Source: Actinomycetota bacterium (lineage in GTDB: Bacteria; Actinomycetota; Acidimicrobiia; Acidimicrobiales; Ilumatobacteraceae). From it: a stretch of 64,000 bases of DNA. Positions 42,134 to 49,585 of this stretch are shown in pieces. The notes beneath the pieces were generated by a model. It did no database searches, was not told the DNA's origin, and worked only from the letters and a program-made list of their open reading frames with translations. Location of the stretch: assembly GCA_009701715.1 (NCBI GenBank), contig WLJO01000001.1:114141-178140 (forward strand), in the 5' to 3' direction. Each line of letters begins with the position of its first letter. Position 1 is the first letter of the stretch. The position numbers were made by a program, and so were the translations under genes.

Positions 42134-42520
42134 ATGAGCGCGTTCACCACCGCTGAACTCGAGTACCTGAAGTCCCAACCACTGATGCGTTTCGCCACCG
42201 CATCGCCATCGGGGCGGCCCGACGTTGCACCCGTGGTGTTCGAGGTGGACGGCAGCGACATCACCTCGGCCGGCTTCGACGTGACCCACACCGTGCGCTA
42301 CCGGAATGTGCAGAAGAACCCCCGCGCCTCGGTGGTGGTGGACGACCTGGCAAGCATGAACCCGTGGTCGCCTCGTGGCATCAAGGTGATCGGCAGCGTG
42401 GCGATCGAGGACGCCGGTGGAAGCCCACGCTTTCGGATCACGCCCGAGGTGATCGTCAGCTGGGGTATCAACGACACGACGCCGGGAATCCCCAAGATGG
42501 AGCGGCGCGAGGTCCGCTAG
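42134..42520 (+). CDS. PPOX-class F420-dependent oxidoreductase
   Basis: A 128-residue split-barrel flavin/deazaflavin protein. MRFATASPSGRPDVAPVVFEVDG, VRYRNVQKNPRASVVVDD and PRGIKVIGSVAIE are characteristic of PPOX-class proteins of the F420 branch. It likely reduces a quinone- or redox-dye-like compound, or resets SoxR. AGGAG seven bases before ATG 42134. Control by SoxR suggests a defence role. F420 use is inferred from the family, not visible from a cofactor-specific residue. Confidence 0.85.
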   Translation: MSAFTTAELEYLKSQPLMRFATASPSGRPDVAPVVFEVDGSDITSAGFDVTHTVRYRNVQKNPRASVVVDDLASMNPWSPRGIKVIGSVAIEDAGGSPRFRITPEVIVSWGINDTTPGIPKMERREVR

Positions 42521-42550
42521 ACGCTCCGCAGCAAGGGACGCCAGTGCAGG

Positions 42551-42586
42551 CATGACATCATGATGCAGCGATATCATGATGTCATG
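42551..42586. promoter_or_regulatory. Autoregulatory operator of antitoxin-toxin pair
   Basis: Perfect 14-bp inverted repeat: CATGACATCATGAT (42551-42564) and ATCATGATGTCATG (42573-42586) with an 8-bp gap. The right arm ends in the antitoxin start codon, so binding would also affect the start region. Confidence 0.8.
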
Positions 42587-42793
42587 CCGAAACAGACCAC
42601 TGTTCGCCTGCCGGACGACCTCGCAGACCAGGCCGAGGCTGTGGCGCGCACTCAGGGAGTAAGCGTGAATCAACTCATCATTGATGCGCTCCACAACGAG
42701 ATCGACCGCGTTCGCATGGACGCGGAATTCCGCGCACGGGTGAAACGACTCGTCGAGCGCGACCACGAGATCCTCGACCGTCTGGCGCAGTGA
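42584..42793 (+). CDS. Ribbon-helix-helix antitoxin
   Basis: A 69-residue protein: KQTTVRLPDDLADQAEAVARTQGVSVNQLIIDAL is an RHH DNA-binding fold (beta strand then two helices), and the basic/acidic tail (FRARVKRLVERDHEIL) would hold the toxin. It overlaps the toxin by GTGA. The operator upstream covers its start. Family CopG/Arc-type antitoxin. Confidence 0.87.
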   Translation: MPKQTTVRLPDDLADQAEAVARTQGVSVNQLIIDALHNEIDRVRMDAEFRARVKRLVERDHEILDRLAQ

Positions 42794-43188
42794 GGTATCT
42801 CGGCTTGGCCGAGGCGTTTGTTATCGCCGAGGCAGTGACCGGCATCGATGCACACAATCTCGTGCGCGTTTCGCGGAGCGATCTGCTCGACTCCGCCCTC
42901 CACGCGCCCCAGGCGGGCTTTGGCGACACTGACTTCTATCCTTCAGCCGTCGAGAAGGCCGCCGTGTTGTGCGTTCGCATTGCGAGAAACCATCCGCTCC
43001 CGGATGGCAACAAGCGTCTTGCTTGGATGGCCATGGTCGTGTTCCTCGAGCTGAACAACAATGCCCTCGAGGTAACAGACGACGACGCCGTGGAGACGAT
43101 GCTCTCGGTAGCGGCAGGTCAAACGGATGAGGCAGCGCTCATGTCGTGGCTCAGCACTCGCGTGCGACCTGTCTCGGCCAGCACGTAA
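42790..43188 (+). CDS. doc: Doc/Fic-type toxin
   Basis: A 132-residue protein with the Fic-fold active site HPLPDGNKRLAW (His68 to Lys75). Doc-type enzymes modify elongation factor Tu (phosphorylation) or other proteins (AMPylation); length and Y-L opening fit Doc. GTG 42790 overlaps the antitoxin stop. Partner type differs from the PhD antitoxin of P1 Doc, since the antitoxin here is RHH. Confidence 0.9.
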   Translation: MRYLGLAEAFVIAEAVTGIDAHNLVRVSRSDLLDSALHAPQAGFGDTDFYPSAVEKAAVLCVRIARNHPLPDGNKRLAWMAMVVFLELNNNALEVTDDDAVETMLSVAAGQTDEAALMSWLSTRVRPVSAST

Positions 43189-43215
43189 CCGGTTCGGCAG
43201 CAGCCCGGCGTACCC

Positions 43216-43281
43216 GAATTTCCCGCTGGAAATTCACCCGAGTGCCTCGGTCACTTGCTGGCGACTCTTCCGCCAGCAAGT
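43216..43281. other. Two hairpins between convergent toxin and antitoxin genes
   Basis: GAATTTCC-cgct-GGAAATTC (43216-43235) and an 11-bp stem ACTTGCTGGCG (43253-43263) with CGCCAGCAAGT (43271-43281) and a 7-nt loop. No T-run follows. Possible bidirectional terminator. Confidence 0.5.
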
Positions 43282-43376
43282 CATCGAGATCCCGGCGACG
43301 GATACGTCAGAGGTCGTACCGGTAGACGTTCGTCTACAGCCTGGCGTTAGAAACGCCGAAGCCGACAGCCTTCGGT

Positions 43377-43673
43377 TCAGACACCGGCGAGCGGCGTGAT
43401 GGCGTCGAGCGCTTCACCAATCTGGTCGCGCTCGATCTCGAGGTCGTAGCGGGACTGCAGGTTGATCCAGAACCGGTCGCTCGTGCCGAAATAGCGGGCG
43501 AGCCGGAGCGCGGTGTCGGCGGTAATGCGCCGCTTGCCGTGGACGATCTCGTTGATCCGGCGAGGAGGAACACCGATCGAGACAGCAAGGTGGTGCTGCG
43601 TTACGCCGAGCGGCTCGAGGAAATCGGCAAGGAGCACCTCGCCGGGGTGGATGGGCTGCATCGTGGTCTTCAT
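43377..43673 (-). CDS. higA: HigA-type antitoxin
   Basis: A 98-residue helix-turn-helix protein. IHPGEVLLADFLEPLGVTQHHLAVSIGVPPRRINEIVHGKRRITADTALRLARYFGTSDRFWINLQSRYDLE is the full XRE-type pattern of HigA/VapI. It neutralises HigB and represses the operon. ATG 43673 follows the higB stop by 11 bp; order toxin then antitoxin is normal for HigBA. Confidence 0.92.
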   Translation of the reverse strand: MKTTMQPIHPGEVLLADFLEPLGVTQHHLAVSIGVPPRRINEIVHGKRRITADTALRLARYFGTSDRFWINLQSRYDLEIERDQIGEALDAITPLAGV

Positions 43674-43684
43674 CGCTGCTCCTC

Positions 43685-43966
43685 TCAGTGGTAATCGGTG
43701 ATCGTTACGTCTTCGGGCCCGGCCTTGGTCCAGCGGAAGCAGATCCTCCACTGATCGTTCACCCGGATGCTGTACTGCCCCTCTCGGTCGCCGCCGAGCT
43801 TCTCGAGCCGGTTCCCCGGGGGCACCCGGAGATCAGAGATCGTCTCGGCGGCGTCCAGGATCGCCAGCTTGCGCAGGGCGACCCGCTGGAGATCCAGATG
43901 GAACCTCCGGACCCGTTCGCGGAGCCAGACCCTCTCGGAGTCCTCGTCAGCGAACGACTGCAACAT
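43685..43966 (-). CDS. higB: HigB-type toxin (RelE superfamily)
   Basis: A 93-residue protein: FHLDLQRVALRKLAILDAAETISDLRVPPGNRLEKLGGDREGQYSIRVNDQWRICFRWT fits HigB mRNA interferases (ribosome-dependent cleavage), with the conserved basic and aromatic C-terminal residues. ATG 43966 is chosen because TATGCT lies 6 nt upstream and the operator surrounds it. Confidence 0.9.
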   Translation of the reverse strand: MLQSFADEDSERVWLRERVRRFHLDLQRVALRKLAILDAAETISDLRVPPGNRLEKLGGDREGQYSIRVNDQWRICFRWTKAGPEDVTITDYH

Positions 43967-43972
43967 GACCCG

Positions 43973-43978
43973 AGCATA
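43973..43978 (-). promoter_or_regulatory. -10 element (TATGCT) of higBA
   Basis: TATGCT ends 6 nt before higB ATG 43966 and lies inside an operator repeat. Confidence 0.5.
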
Positions 43979-44010
43979 ACGCCTCGCGTTATGAACGCAA
44001 CACGTTATGC
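43974..44010. promoter_or_regulatory. higBA operator repeats
   Basis: GCATAACG (43974-43981) pairs with CGTTATG (43987-43993) and again with CGTTATGC (44003-44010), giving two possible palindromes over the promoter. Confidence 0.7.
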
Positions 44011-44103
44011 GGGCACCCGAGAGCAGAGCGGCCTCACTCCAGGCCGGGGAATCCCTCACTCGATCCAGAACCCTTGTCGGGGAGAAGTCGGGTCACGGCT
44101 GCG

Positions 44104-44109
44104 TACCCT
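44104..44109 (+). promoter_or_regulatory. -10 element (TACCCT)
   Basis: TACCCT ends 7 nt before GTG 44117. Confidence 0.45.
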
Positions 44110-44116
44110 CGTGACC

Positions 44117-44734
44117 GTGGACTCGCATCCGGTCAGGCGCCTGAACTACGACGCGCCGGGCGGCACAGCACCGGCGGGCGACCGATGGTCTCCCGCATCG
44201 GACGGTTACCGCTGCTTCGAGCGTCGCGCCGAACTCTCCGCAACTTCGGACGCGTGGAACGACCTGGTCCAGATCCTCACGACTTGGGGGATCAAGACCC
44301 GCAGTGGCTTCTCCGTCGAGCCGATGCCGGGCCAGCACCGGGTAGAAGTCGGAGAGAACTACACCCTCGTACTCCGCATCGGCCCGATGCAGGTCCGTGA
44401 GCCTGTCCGGATCATGGCCGTCGTCGACCAACCCAATCGGGTCGGGTTCAGCTACGGAACACTCGACGGCCACCCGGTCGCCGGCGAAGAAGCGTTCATC
44501 CTCGATCGAGCAAACGATGGCCGCGTGACCTTGGTCCTGCGCTCGATCAGCAGAGCCCCGTCTGGAGCATGGCGACTGGCGTACCCGTTTGCACGACTCC
44601 TGCAACCTGTGTTCCGGCGGCGGTACTCGCGAGCACTCCATAGTCGCCGAGGCTCACCGCGTTCCCGTCGGCCCCGAATGTCAGCCACAACACTTAGGCC
44701 ACCATCACCGTCGGATCAGTCTTCCAATGAGTAG
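44117..44734 (+). CDS. DUF1990 family protein
   Basis: A 205-residue protein. LNYDAPGG near the start, VGENYTLVLRIGPMQVREPVRIMAVVD, FSYGTLDGHPVAGEEAF and ARLLQPVFRRRYSRAL are the usual blocks of actinobacterial DUF1990. The fold resembles START-like ligand binding proteins but no function is known. GTG 44117 chosen over GTG 44111 on promoter spacing. The end overlaps a convergent GNAT gene by 19 bp. Confidence 0.82.
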   Translation: MDSHPVRRLNYDAPGGTAPAGDRWSPASDGYRCFERRAELSATSDAWNDLVQILTTWGIKTRSGFSVEPMPGQHRVEVGENYTLVLRIGPMQVREPVRIMAVVDQPNRVGFSYGTLDGHPVAGEEAFILDRANDGRVTLVLRSISRAPSGAWRLAYPFARLLQPVFRRRYSRALHSRRGSPRSRRPRMSATTLRPPSPSDQSSNE

Positions 44735-45153
44735 CGATACACATTCGTCTCGCGGGCCTGGAAACCGATGCGCTGGTACATGCGGTTCGCCGCCTCACGA
44801 GACGGCCTCGACGTCAGGTCCACCGTCTTGCACCCGCGCTGCTTGGCAACGTCGAGCGCGAACCGGTTGAGCGCCTCGCCCACACCGTGACCTCGGGCTG
44901 CGTCGTCCACCACCACGTCCTCGATCCACGCACGCATGCCCGTGGGGATGCGGAAGCTCACCAGCGTCAGCGTGCCGACGATCCGACCGTCAACCCGGGC
45001 AACGAGCAGGTCGGACGCTGGTGAGTCGATGATCTCGGCGATCTCGGCCGTGGTGGGCGCCGGCGAGCTCTTGGACAGCTGCGGCAGGATGCGGCCGATC
45101 GTCCCGACGAGGTCGGGCGTGGCTTCGGTGGCGATGTCGACGGTAACGCTCAT
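44716..45153 (-). CDS. GNAT family N-acetyltransferase
   Basis: A 145-residue acetyltransferase. RAWIEDVVVDDAARGHGVGEALNRFA is motif A with the acetyl-CoA loop (R-G-x-G-x-G/A), and NRMYQRIGFQARETNVYRYSL the C-terminal strand. Substrate unknown. ATG 45153 with TACGTT ten bases upstream. Confidence 0.88.
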   Translation of the reverse strand: MSVTVDIATEATPDLVGTIGRILPQLSKSSPAPTTAEIAEIIDSPASDLLVARVDGRIVGTLTLVSFRIPTGMRAWIEDVVVDDAARGHGVGEALNRFALDVAKQRGCKTVDLTSRPSREAANRMYQRIGFQARETNVYRYSLED

Positions 45154-45163
45154 TTCACGCACG

Positions 45164-45169
45164 AACGTA
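45164..45169 (-). promoter_or_regulatory. -10 element (TACGTT) of GNAT gene
   Basis: TACGTT precedes ATG 45153 by 10 nt. Confidence 0.35.
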
Positions 45170-45191
45170 GCCCCTGCCGGGGTGGCCGCCC

Positions 45192-45197
45192 TACAGT
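45192..45197 (+). promoter_or_regulatory. -10 element (TACAGT)
   Basis: TACAGT ends 6 nt before ATG 45204. Confidence 0.5.
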
Positions 45198-45203
45198 CAC
45201 GAC

Positions 45204-46100
45204 ATGACTGCGCCCATGCCGCCCGCCCGACGCCTCGGTTCCGCACTCGAACCCGTAACGGGTCAGGTGTACTTCTCGCCCGAGTGCCACGCCAATTACC
45301 ACGCACTCGGTTTCGCCCAGAGCGCCGGCGAGTTCAACGGAGTGGCCGCCCCGGACGGACCGGCGTACTTCACCTCCCGCGGTTCGGTGATGGGGCAGGT
45401 TGCGCCCGAACTCGTTGCTGCCGCCTTCGCCGTGTTCAGCCCGGCAGCGGTCATCCCGGCAGTCACGTACGGCTGGTCCATCACCGACGCCGCCACCATC
45501 TGTACGGCACGCGACGACGGCGCCGTGGCCCAGCTCCGGCGCCTCCTCGGCCCCTCCCCCGAGGGCCTCGACCGGGCGAACACCATCCTGCGCCGCGCCG
45601 TGGCCGTGCTGCGCCCCGAGGGCCGCCCGCTGTACGCCGGCCTGCGCTCGCTCGGAATCCCCGACGAACCGCTGTTCGCGATGTGGCGAATGGGCGACAT
45701 GCTGCGCGAGTTCCGCGGTGACTGCCACACCGCTGCGTGGATCTCGATGAACGTCGATGCCACGGAGATCGGTCTGATGTCCGAGCTGTACTGGGGCCTG
45801 CCGATGCGCACGTACTCCCGCACTCGTGCGTGGACGAACGACGAGTTCGACTCCGCCGAGGCGAGGCTCGTCAAGCGCGGTTGGGCCGCAGACGGGGCGC
45901 TCACCGACGCCGGCAAGGCGGCACGCGAAGCCATCGAGGTCACCACGGACGCGCAGATGGTGCCGGCGCTCGATGCGATCGGGTCCGACTTCGACGAGCT
46001 CATCGCAATCCTCGAGCCGTGGGGTGCCGCCATCCGCGCCGGCCGCGGTTACCCAGCCAACGGTCCGCACGACCTCGCCGAGAAGGGACGCAAGGCCTGA
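45204..46100 (+). CDS. SCO6745-type protein (second copy)
   Basis: A 298-residue paralogue of the protein at 38482. Shared blocks are ARRLGSALEPVTGQVYFSPECHANYHALGF and EIGLMSELYWGLPMRTYSRTRAWTNDEFDSAEARL. Function unknown. It overlaps the downstream amidohydrolase by ATGA, so the two are one operon; this suggests a role in the metabolism of the amidohydrolase substrate. Confidence 0.8.
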   Translation: MTAPMPPARRLGSALEPVTGQVYFSPECHANYHALGFAQSAGEFNGVAAPDGPAYFTSRGSVMGQVAPELVAAAFAVFSPAAVIPAVTYGWSITDAATICTARDDGAVAQLRRLLGPSPEGLDRANTILRRAVAVLRPEGRPLYAGLRSLGIPDEPLFAMWRMGDMLREFRGDCHTAAWISMNVDATEIGLMSELYWGLPMRTYSRTRAWTNDEFDSAEARLVKRGWAADGALTDAGKAAREAIEVTTDAQMVPALDAIGSDFDELIAILEPWGAAIRAGRGYPANGPHDLAEKGRKA

Positions 46101-47434
46101 TGCCCCGCCCAGTCGATATCGCCATCATCAACGGCTACGTCCTCCCCATGGGGGGCGGTCCCGAGATCGCCAACGGTGTGGTCACCATCAGCAACGACGT
46201 CATCAGTGCCGTCGGCCCGGCAGACCAGGTGGACATCCGTGGCGCAAAAAAGGTCATCGATGCAAGCCGTTGCGCAGTGATGCCCGGCTTCGCGAACAGC
46301 CACACGCACATCGCATCGAACATGTTGCTGCGCGGCCTGCTCGAGGACGTTCACCTCTTCGAGTGGCTGCAGACGATGTGGCAGCTGAAGAAGAACTTCG
46401 ACTTCGAGACGCTCTACTGGGCCAACATGTGCGGCCTTGTCGAGATGGTGAAGAGCGGCATCACGTCGTTCAACGAGCACTTCGACGCCTACCGGGTCAC
46501 ACCGCAGATCGAGGCACTCAAGGAAGTCCCGCTGCGCGCCACCCTCGGATACGGCTTTGCGGACCGCGGCCTCTACGCGTCCATCACCGACTACTCGTGG
46601 AAGACACTCAACAACTTTGGCGAGCTCGTCAGCGCGCACCACAACACGCGCAACGGCCTGTTGCACATCGCTCTCTCGCCGCACGCGCCGTACTCCTGCG
46701 GCGAGGAGATGTATCGCCTCACGCGCGAGGTGGCCGACGCCTACAAGGTGACCATCCACACCCACTTGGCGGAGGGCATGCAGGAGATGCGCTACATGCA
46801 GGAGACCTACGGCACCACTCCGGTGCGCTGGCTCGCCGAGATGGGCTTCCTCGGCCCGGACGTCACTGCGGCACACTGCTCGCAGCTCGACCAGACCGAC
46901 GTGAACCTCTTTGCCGAGCACGGCGTGAAGATCGCCCACTGCCCGGTGTGCAACGCGAAACTCGGCTCGGGCACGATGCCCATGCGCATGGTCCGCGAGG
47001 CAGGGGTCACGGTCGGTCTCGCCACCGACGGCCCCGCCAGCCAGAACACGCAGGACCTCTTCGAGGAGATGAAGTTCTGCGGGCTCATCCACAAGGACAA
47101 GACCGGCGACGTGGAGTTCATGAAGACACGGGAACTGCTCGAGCTCGCCACCTGCGAGGGCGCCAAGGCCATGCATCGGCCGGAAACCGGTCGCCTCGCT
47201 GCCGGCATGGCCGCGGACGTCATCGTGGTCGACCTCGACCGTGAGCACGCGCTCCCCGTGTACGACGTCGCTGCAGCGCTCGTGTACTCCACCCGCGCAG
47301 ACGATGTGCGCCACTCCATCGTGAACGGCAGGGTGCTCATGGAGGACCGGGTGGTGGCCGGCGTGGACGAGCAGGAAGTGCGAGCACGCTTCCGCGAGTT
47401 AGCACACGACCTGAAGAAGCGAAGCCTCGGCTGA
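46100..47434 (+). CDS. Amidohydrolase, MtaD/TrzN-type deaminase
   Basis: A 444-residue metal-dependent hydrolase. GFANSHTHIASN supplies the HxH pair (His68, His70), THLAEG and AAHC further ligands, and GLATDGPASQN the final Asp; a C-terminal strand region (GMAADVIVVDL) completes the composite domain. Family members deaminate adenosine-like compounds, guanine or chlorinated triazines. ATG 46100 overlaps the SCO6745-type stop. Exact substrate unknown. Confidence 0.87.
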   Translation: MPRPVDIAIINGYVLPMGGGPEIANGVVTISNDVISAVGPADQVDIRGAKKVIDASRCAVMPGFANSHTHIASNMLLRGLLEDVHLFEWLQTMWQLKKNFDFETLYWANMCGLVEMVKSGITSFNEHFDAYRVTPQIEALKEVPLRATLGYGFADRGLYASITDYSWKTLNNFGELVSAHHNTRNGLLHIALSPHAPYSCGEEMYRLTREVADAYKVTIHTHLAEGMQEMRYMQETYGTTPVRWLAEMGFLGPDVTAAHCSQLDQTDVNLFAEHGVKIAHCPVCNAKLGSGTMPMRMVREAGVTVGLATDGPASQNTQDLFEEMKFCGLIHKDKTGDVEFMKTRELLELATCEGAKAMHRPETGRLAAGMAADVIVVDLDREHALPVYDVAAALVYSTRADDVRHSIVNGRVLMEDRVVAGVDEQEVRARFRELAHDLKKRSLG

Positions 47435-47464
47435 TCGTCGTCGGCAAGGCGTTCCTTGCCGCGC

Positions 47465-47470
47465 TACGGT
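47465..47470 (+). promoter_or_regulatory. -10 element (TACGGT)
   Basis: TACGGT ends 6 nt before ATG 47477. Confidence 0.5.
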
Positions 47471-47476
47471 CGCCAC

Positions 47477-48559
47477 ATGATCCTCACCGAACTCCGGGCC
47501 CCGGCCGACGCATTCGCCGAGGCAACCGGCTGGACACCCAAGCCCGAGGGACTCTGCAAGGGCGAGATCTGCGTGCCGGCACCCGGCGCGCTGTCGCCCG
47601 ACGGCACGCTCGATGTGGCCATCGCCGCACAGCGTCTCGGAATGCCGGTGATCCACGACCAACAACATGGCGTTTACGCCGTGGGCGCCGCCACGCTCGC
47701 CGGTCACACGCTCGCGAGTGCCGAGGCGGCCGACCCCGAACTGCAGGATCGCCACGGCAACCCGTTCCGCCTCTCGTCGCTGCGGGGTCACAAGGTGGTA
47801 CTGGTCGCCTGGTCCACCTATTGAGGCTGCAGACTTGCCCTGCCAGGTTGGCAGGCACTGCACGCCGAGATCGAGCCCCTCGGCGCCACGGTCGTCACCG
47901 TTGCCCTCGACATCTTCCCGCAGCACACCTATCCGTGGATTGACGCCGCCTCGCCGACACACCCGAGCCTGATCGACACCCGGCACATCACTGGACAACT
48001 GTTCGGCTTCCAGAACATCCCGATGGCCGTCTGGATCGACGAGAACGGCATGCTGGTCCGCCCTGCCGAGCAGGCGAGCATCGAACGCCCGGCATCGCGT
48101 GATCGGGAGATCCCGGCCGATCTCCCGCAGCGCATCCAGAACATGTTCCGCGAGGTGAGGACCATCCCGGATCACTCCACCGAGTACCGCGCTGCCCTGC
48201 TCGACTGGGTGCACAACGGCAGCGCAAGCCGCTTTGCGCTGTCTCCCGACGAGGTCGTTGCCCGCTCGCAGCCGAGTGGCGACGAGCAGGCCCGCGCTGC
48301 GGCCTACTTCGACCTCGGCCAGCACCTGCTGCTCACCGTCGGGCACGATGCCGCTGTTCCTTGGTGGCGCGAGGCCCACCGCTTGTTCCCCGACAACTGG
48401 ACGTACAAACGTCAGGCGTGGACCCTCGTCACCACCCCCGAGGGGGCGGCCGAGAACGACCTCATGCAGGGCCCGAACGCGGTATACGACGGCAATTGGC
48501 TCGACGATGTCGTTGCCGGTGGCGGGGGCGCCAAGTACTACGTCGAACCCCGCCTGTAG
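47477..48559 (+). CDS. Redoxin-like protein with in-frame TGA; candidate selenoprotein
   Basis: If TGA 47822-47824 is read through, the gene makes 360 residues. The N-terminal part is uncertain in function (LCKGEICVPAP). Then comes LRGHKVVLVAWSTY-TGA-GCRLALPGWQALH: the TGA falls exactly where the first catalytic cysteine of redoxin/TlpA-like proteins is expected, next to GC. Predicted Sec116 and Cys118. The frame stays open, with redoxin-like ALDIFPQH, MAVWIDENGM, then a helical TPR-like end. A 7-bp hairpin lies 14 nt downstream of the TGA. Without readthrough this is a split gene. SelA/SelB/SelC genes are not in the window. Confidence 0.72.
47836..47857 (+). other. SECIS-like hairpin downstream of in-frame TGA
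   Basis: CCTGCCA-GGT-TGGCAGG (47839-47855) is a perfect 7-bp stem with apical GGT, extended outward to TGCC/GGCA pairing with one bulged C. Bacterial SECIS elements sit just after the UGA and have a GGU-type apical loop. Resemblance only; no folding was run. Confidence 0.5.
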
Positions 48560-48621
48560 GGAGCGTTCGCCCTGCTGACGGGCGTGACACCCGCCCCCGA
48601 TCACCCCGCCCGAAACGTGGG

Positions 48622-48627
48622 TAGCGT
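48622..48627 (+). promoter_or_regulatory. -10 element (TAGCGT)
   Basis: TAGCGT ends 8 nt before ATG 48636. Confidence 0.45.
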
Positions 48628-48635
48628 CTCGGGTG

Positions 48636-49553
48636 ATGGAGAACGTCCGCTGGCATGCGCGCCCCACGCTTCACCGACCAACCCTCGTTGCCGCATTCAC
48701 CGGGTGGAACGACGCCGGGGACTCCGCGTCCACGGCAGTGCGCACGATGATCGAGGCGTGGAACGCCACGCCGCTCGCAACGATTGACCCCGAGGAGTTC
48801 ACCGACTTTGCGAGCACCCGCCCGCACGTGCGCCTCGCCGGGGGCAACCGTGAGATCGTGTGGCCGACGGTCTCGGCTTGGTATGCGTCCCTCCCCGGTA
48901 GCGACGTCATCTTCGTGCTCGGTCCCGAGCCGAGCCTTCGCTGGCGAACCTTCTGTGACGAACTGCAGTCACTCGCAACCGAGACCGGCGTGAGCATGGT
49001 GCTGTCCCTCGGCTCGCTGCTCGCCGACGTATCGCACTCCCGACCGGTCAACATCATCGGTACCGCAACCGATCAGGACCTCATCGAACGGTACGACCTC
49101 CAGCGGTCCCGCTACCAGGGGCCAACGGGCATCGTCGGCGTGATGCAGCACACCTTCAGCAGTGCCGGGTTCCCCACGATGTCCTTCTGGGCCGCGGTAC
49201 CCGCCTACGCGTCACAGGTCCCGTCGCCCAAAGCGTCACTCGCTCTCATCGAGCGGGCGTGTGATGTGATCGGCACACCCGTGCCAGCCGGTGTTCTCGC
49301 TGACGAGGTCGGCGAGTACGAGGACCGGGTGGACCAGTTCGTCGAGCAGGACCGCGACCTAGTCGGGTACGTGCGTCGCCTCGAGTCCCTCTCAGACGCC
49401 GGCCTCGACATCGACGAGGACGACGACTTCGAGAGCGACGAGGACGAGGACGACACCGTCGGCGGAGAGGCGGTGGAGGCTCTCGGTGAGGTGACCCCGG
49501 AACGCCTCATCGAAGAGGTCGAACAGTTCCTCCGCGACCAAGGCCAGCCCTGA
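48636..49553 (+). CDS. PAC2 (proteasome assembly chaperone) family protein
   Basis: A 305-residue protein with AAFTGWNDAGDSASTAV near the start, the DVIFVLGPEPSLRW strand and a late GIVGVMQHTFSSAGFPTMSFWAAVPAY segment, the usual blocks of bacterial PAC2 proteins (Rv2125 type). The C-terminus is very acidic (DEDDDFESDEDEDD). Role in bacteria is unclear. ATG 48636 preferred; GTG 48633 is immediately upstream. Confidence 0.85.
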   Translation: MENVRWHARPTLHRPTLVAAFTGWNDAGDSASTAVRTMIEAWNATPLATIDPEEFTDFASTRPHVRLAGGNREIVWPTVSAWYASLPGSDVIFVLGPEPSLRWRTFCDELQSLATETGVSMVLSLGSLLADVSHSRPVNIIGTATDQDLIERYDLQRSRYQGPTGIVGVMQHTFSSAGFPTMSFWAAVPAYASQVPSPKASLALIERACDVIGTPVPAGVLADEVGEYEDRVDQFVEQDRDLVGYVRRLESLSDAGLDIDEDDDFESDEDEDDTVGGEAVEALGEVTPERLIEEVEQFLRDQGQP

Positions 49554-49573
49554 CGGACCTGCGGACCCGTCGG

Positions 49574-49579
49574 TAGGCT
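49574..49579 (+). promoter_or_regulatory. -10 element (TAGGCT) of IdeR-like gene
   Basis: TAGGCT ends 6 nt before ATG 49586; no Shine-Dalgarno in the gap. Confidence 0.5.
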
Positions 49580-49585
49580 CGAACC

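Noticed and set aside
43253..43281. Classical rho-independent terminator
   Set aside because: The 11-bp stem is strong but no T-run follows on either strand, so it is listed only as a hairpin.
40691..44010. Integrated mobile element or genomic island with ends
   Set aside because: No integrase, transposase, tRNA target or direct repeats were found; only the toxin-antitoxin and interrupted gene content hints at mobility.
47822..47824. Genome-wide reassignment of TGA as a sense codon
   Set aside because: Many genes here with clear C-termini stop at TGA (for example in ATGA overlaps), so TGA is a normal stop.
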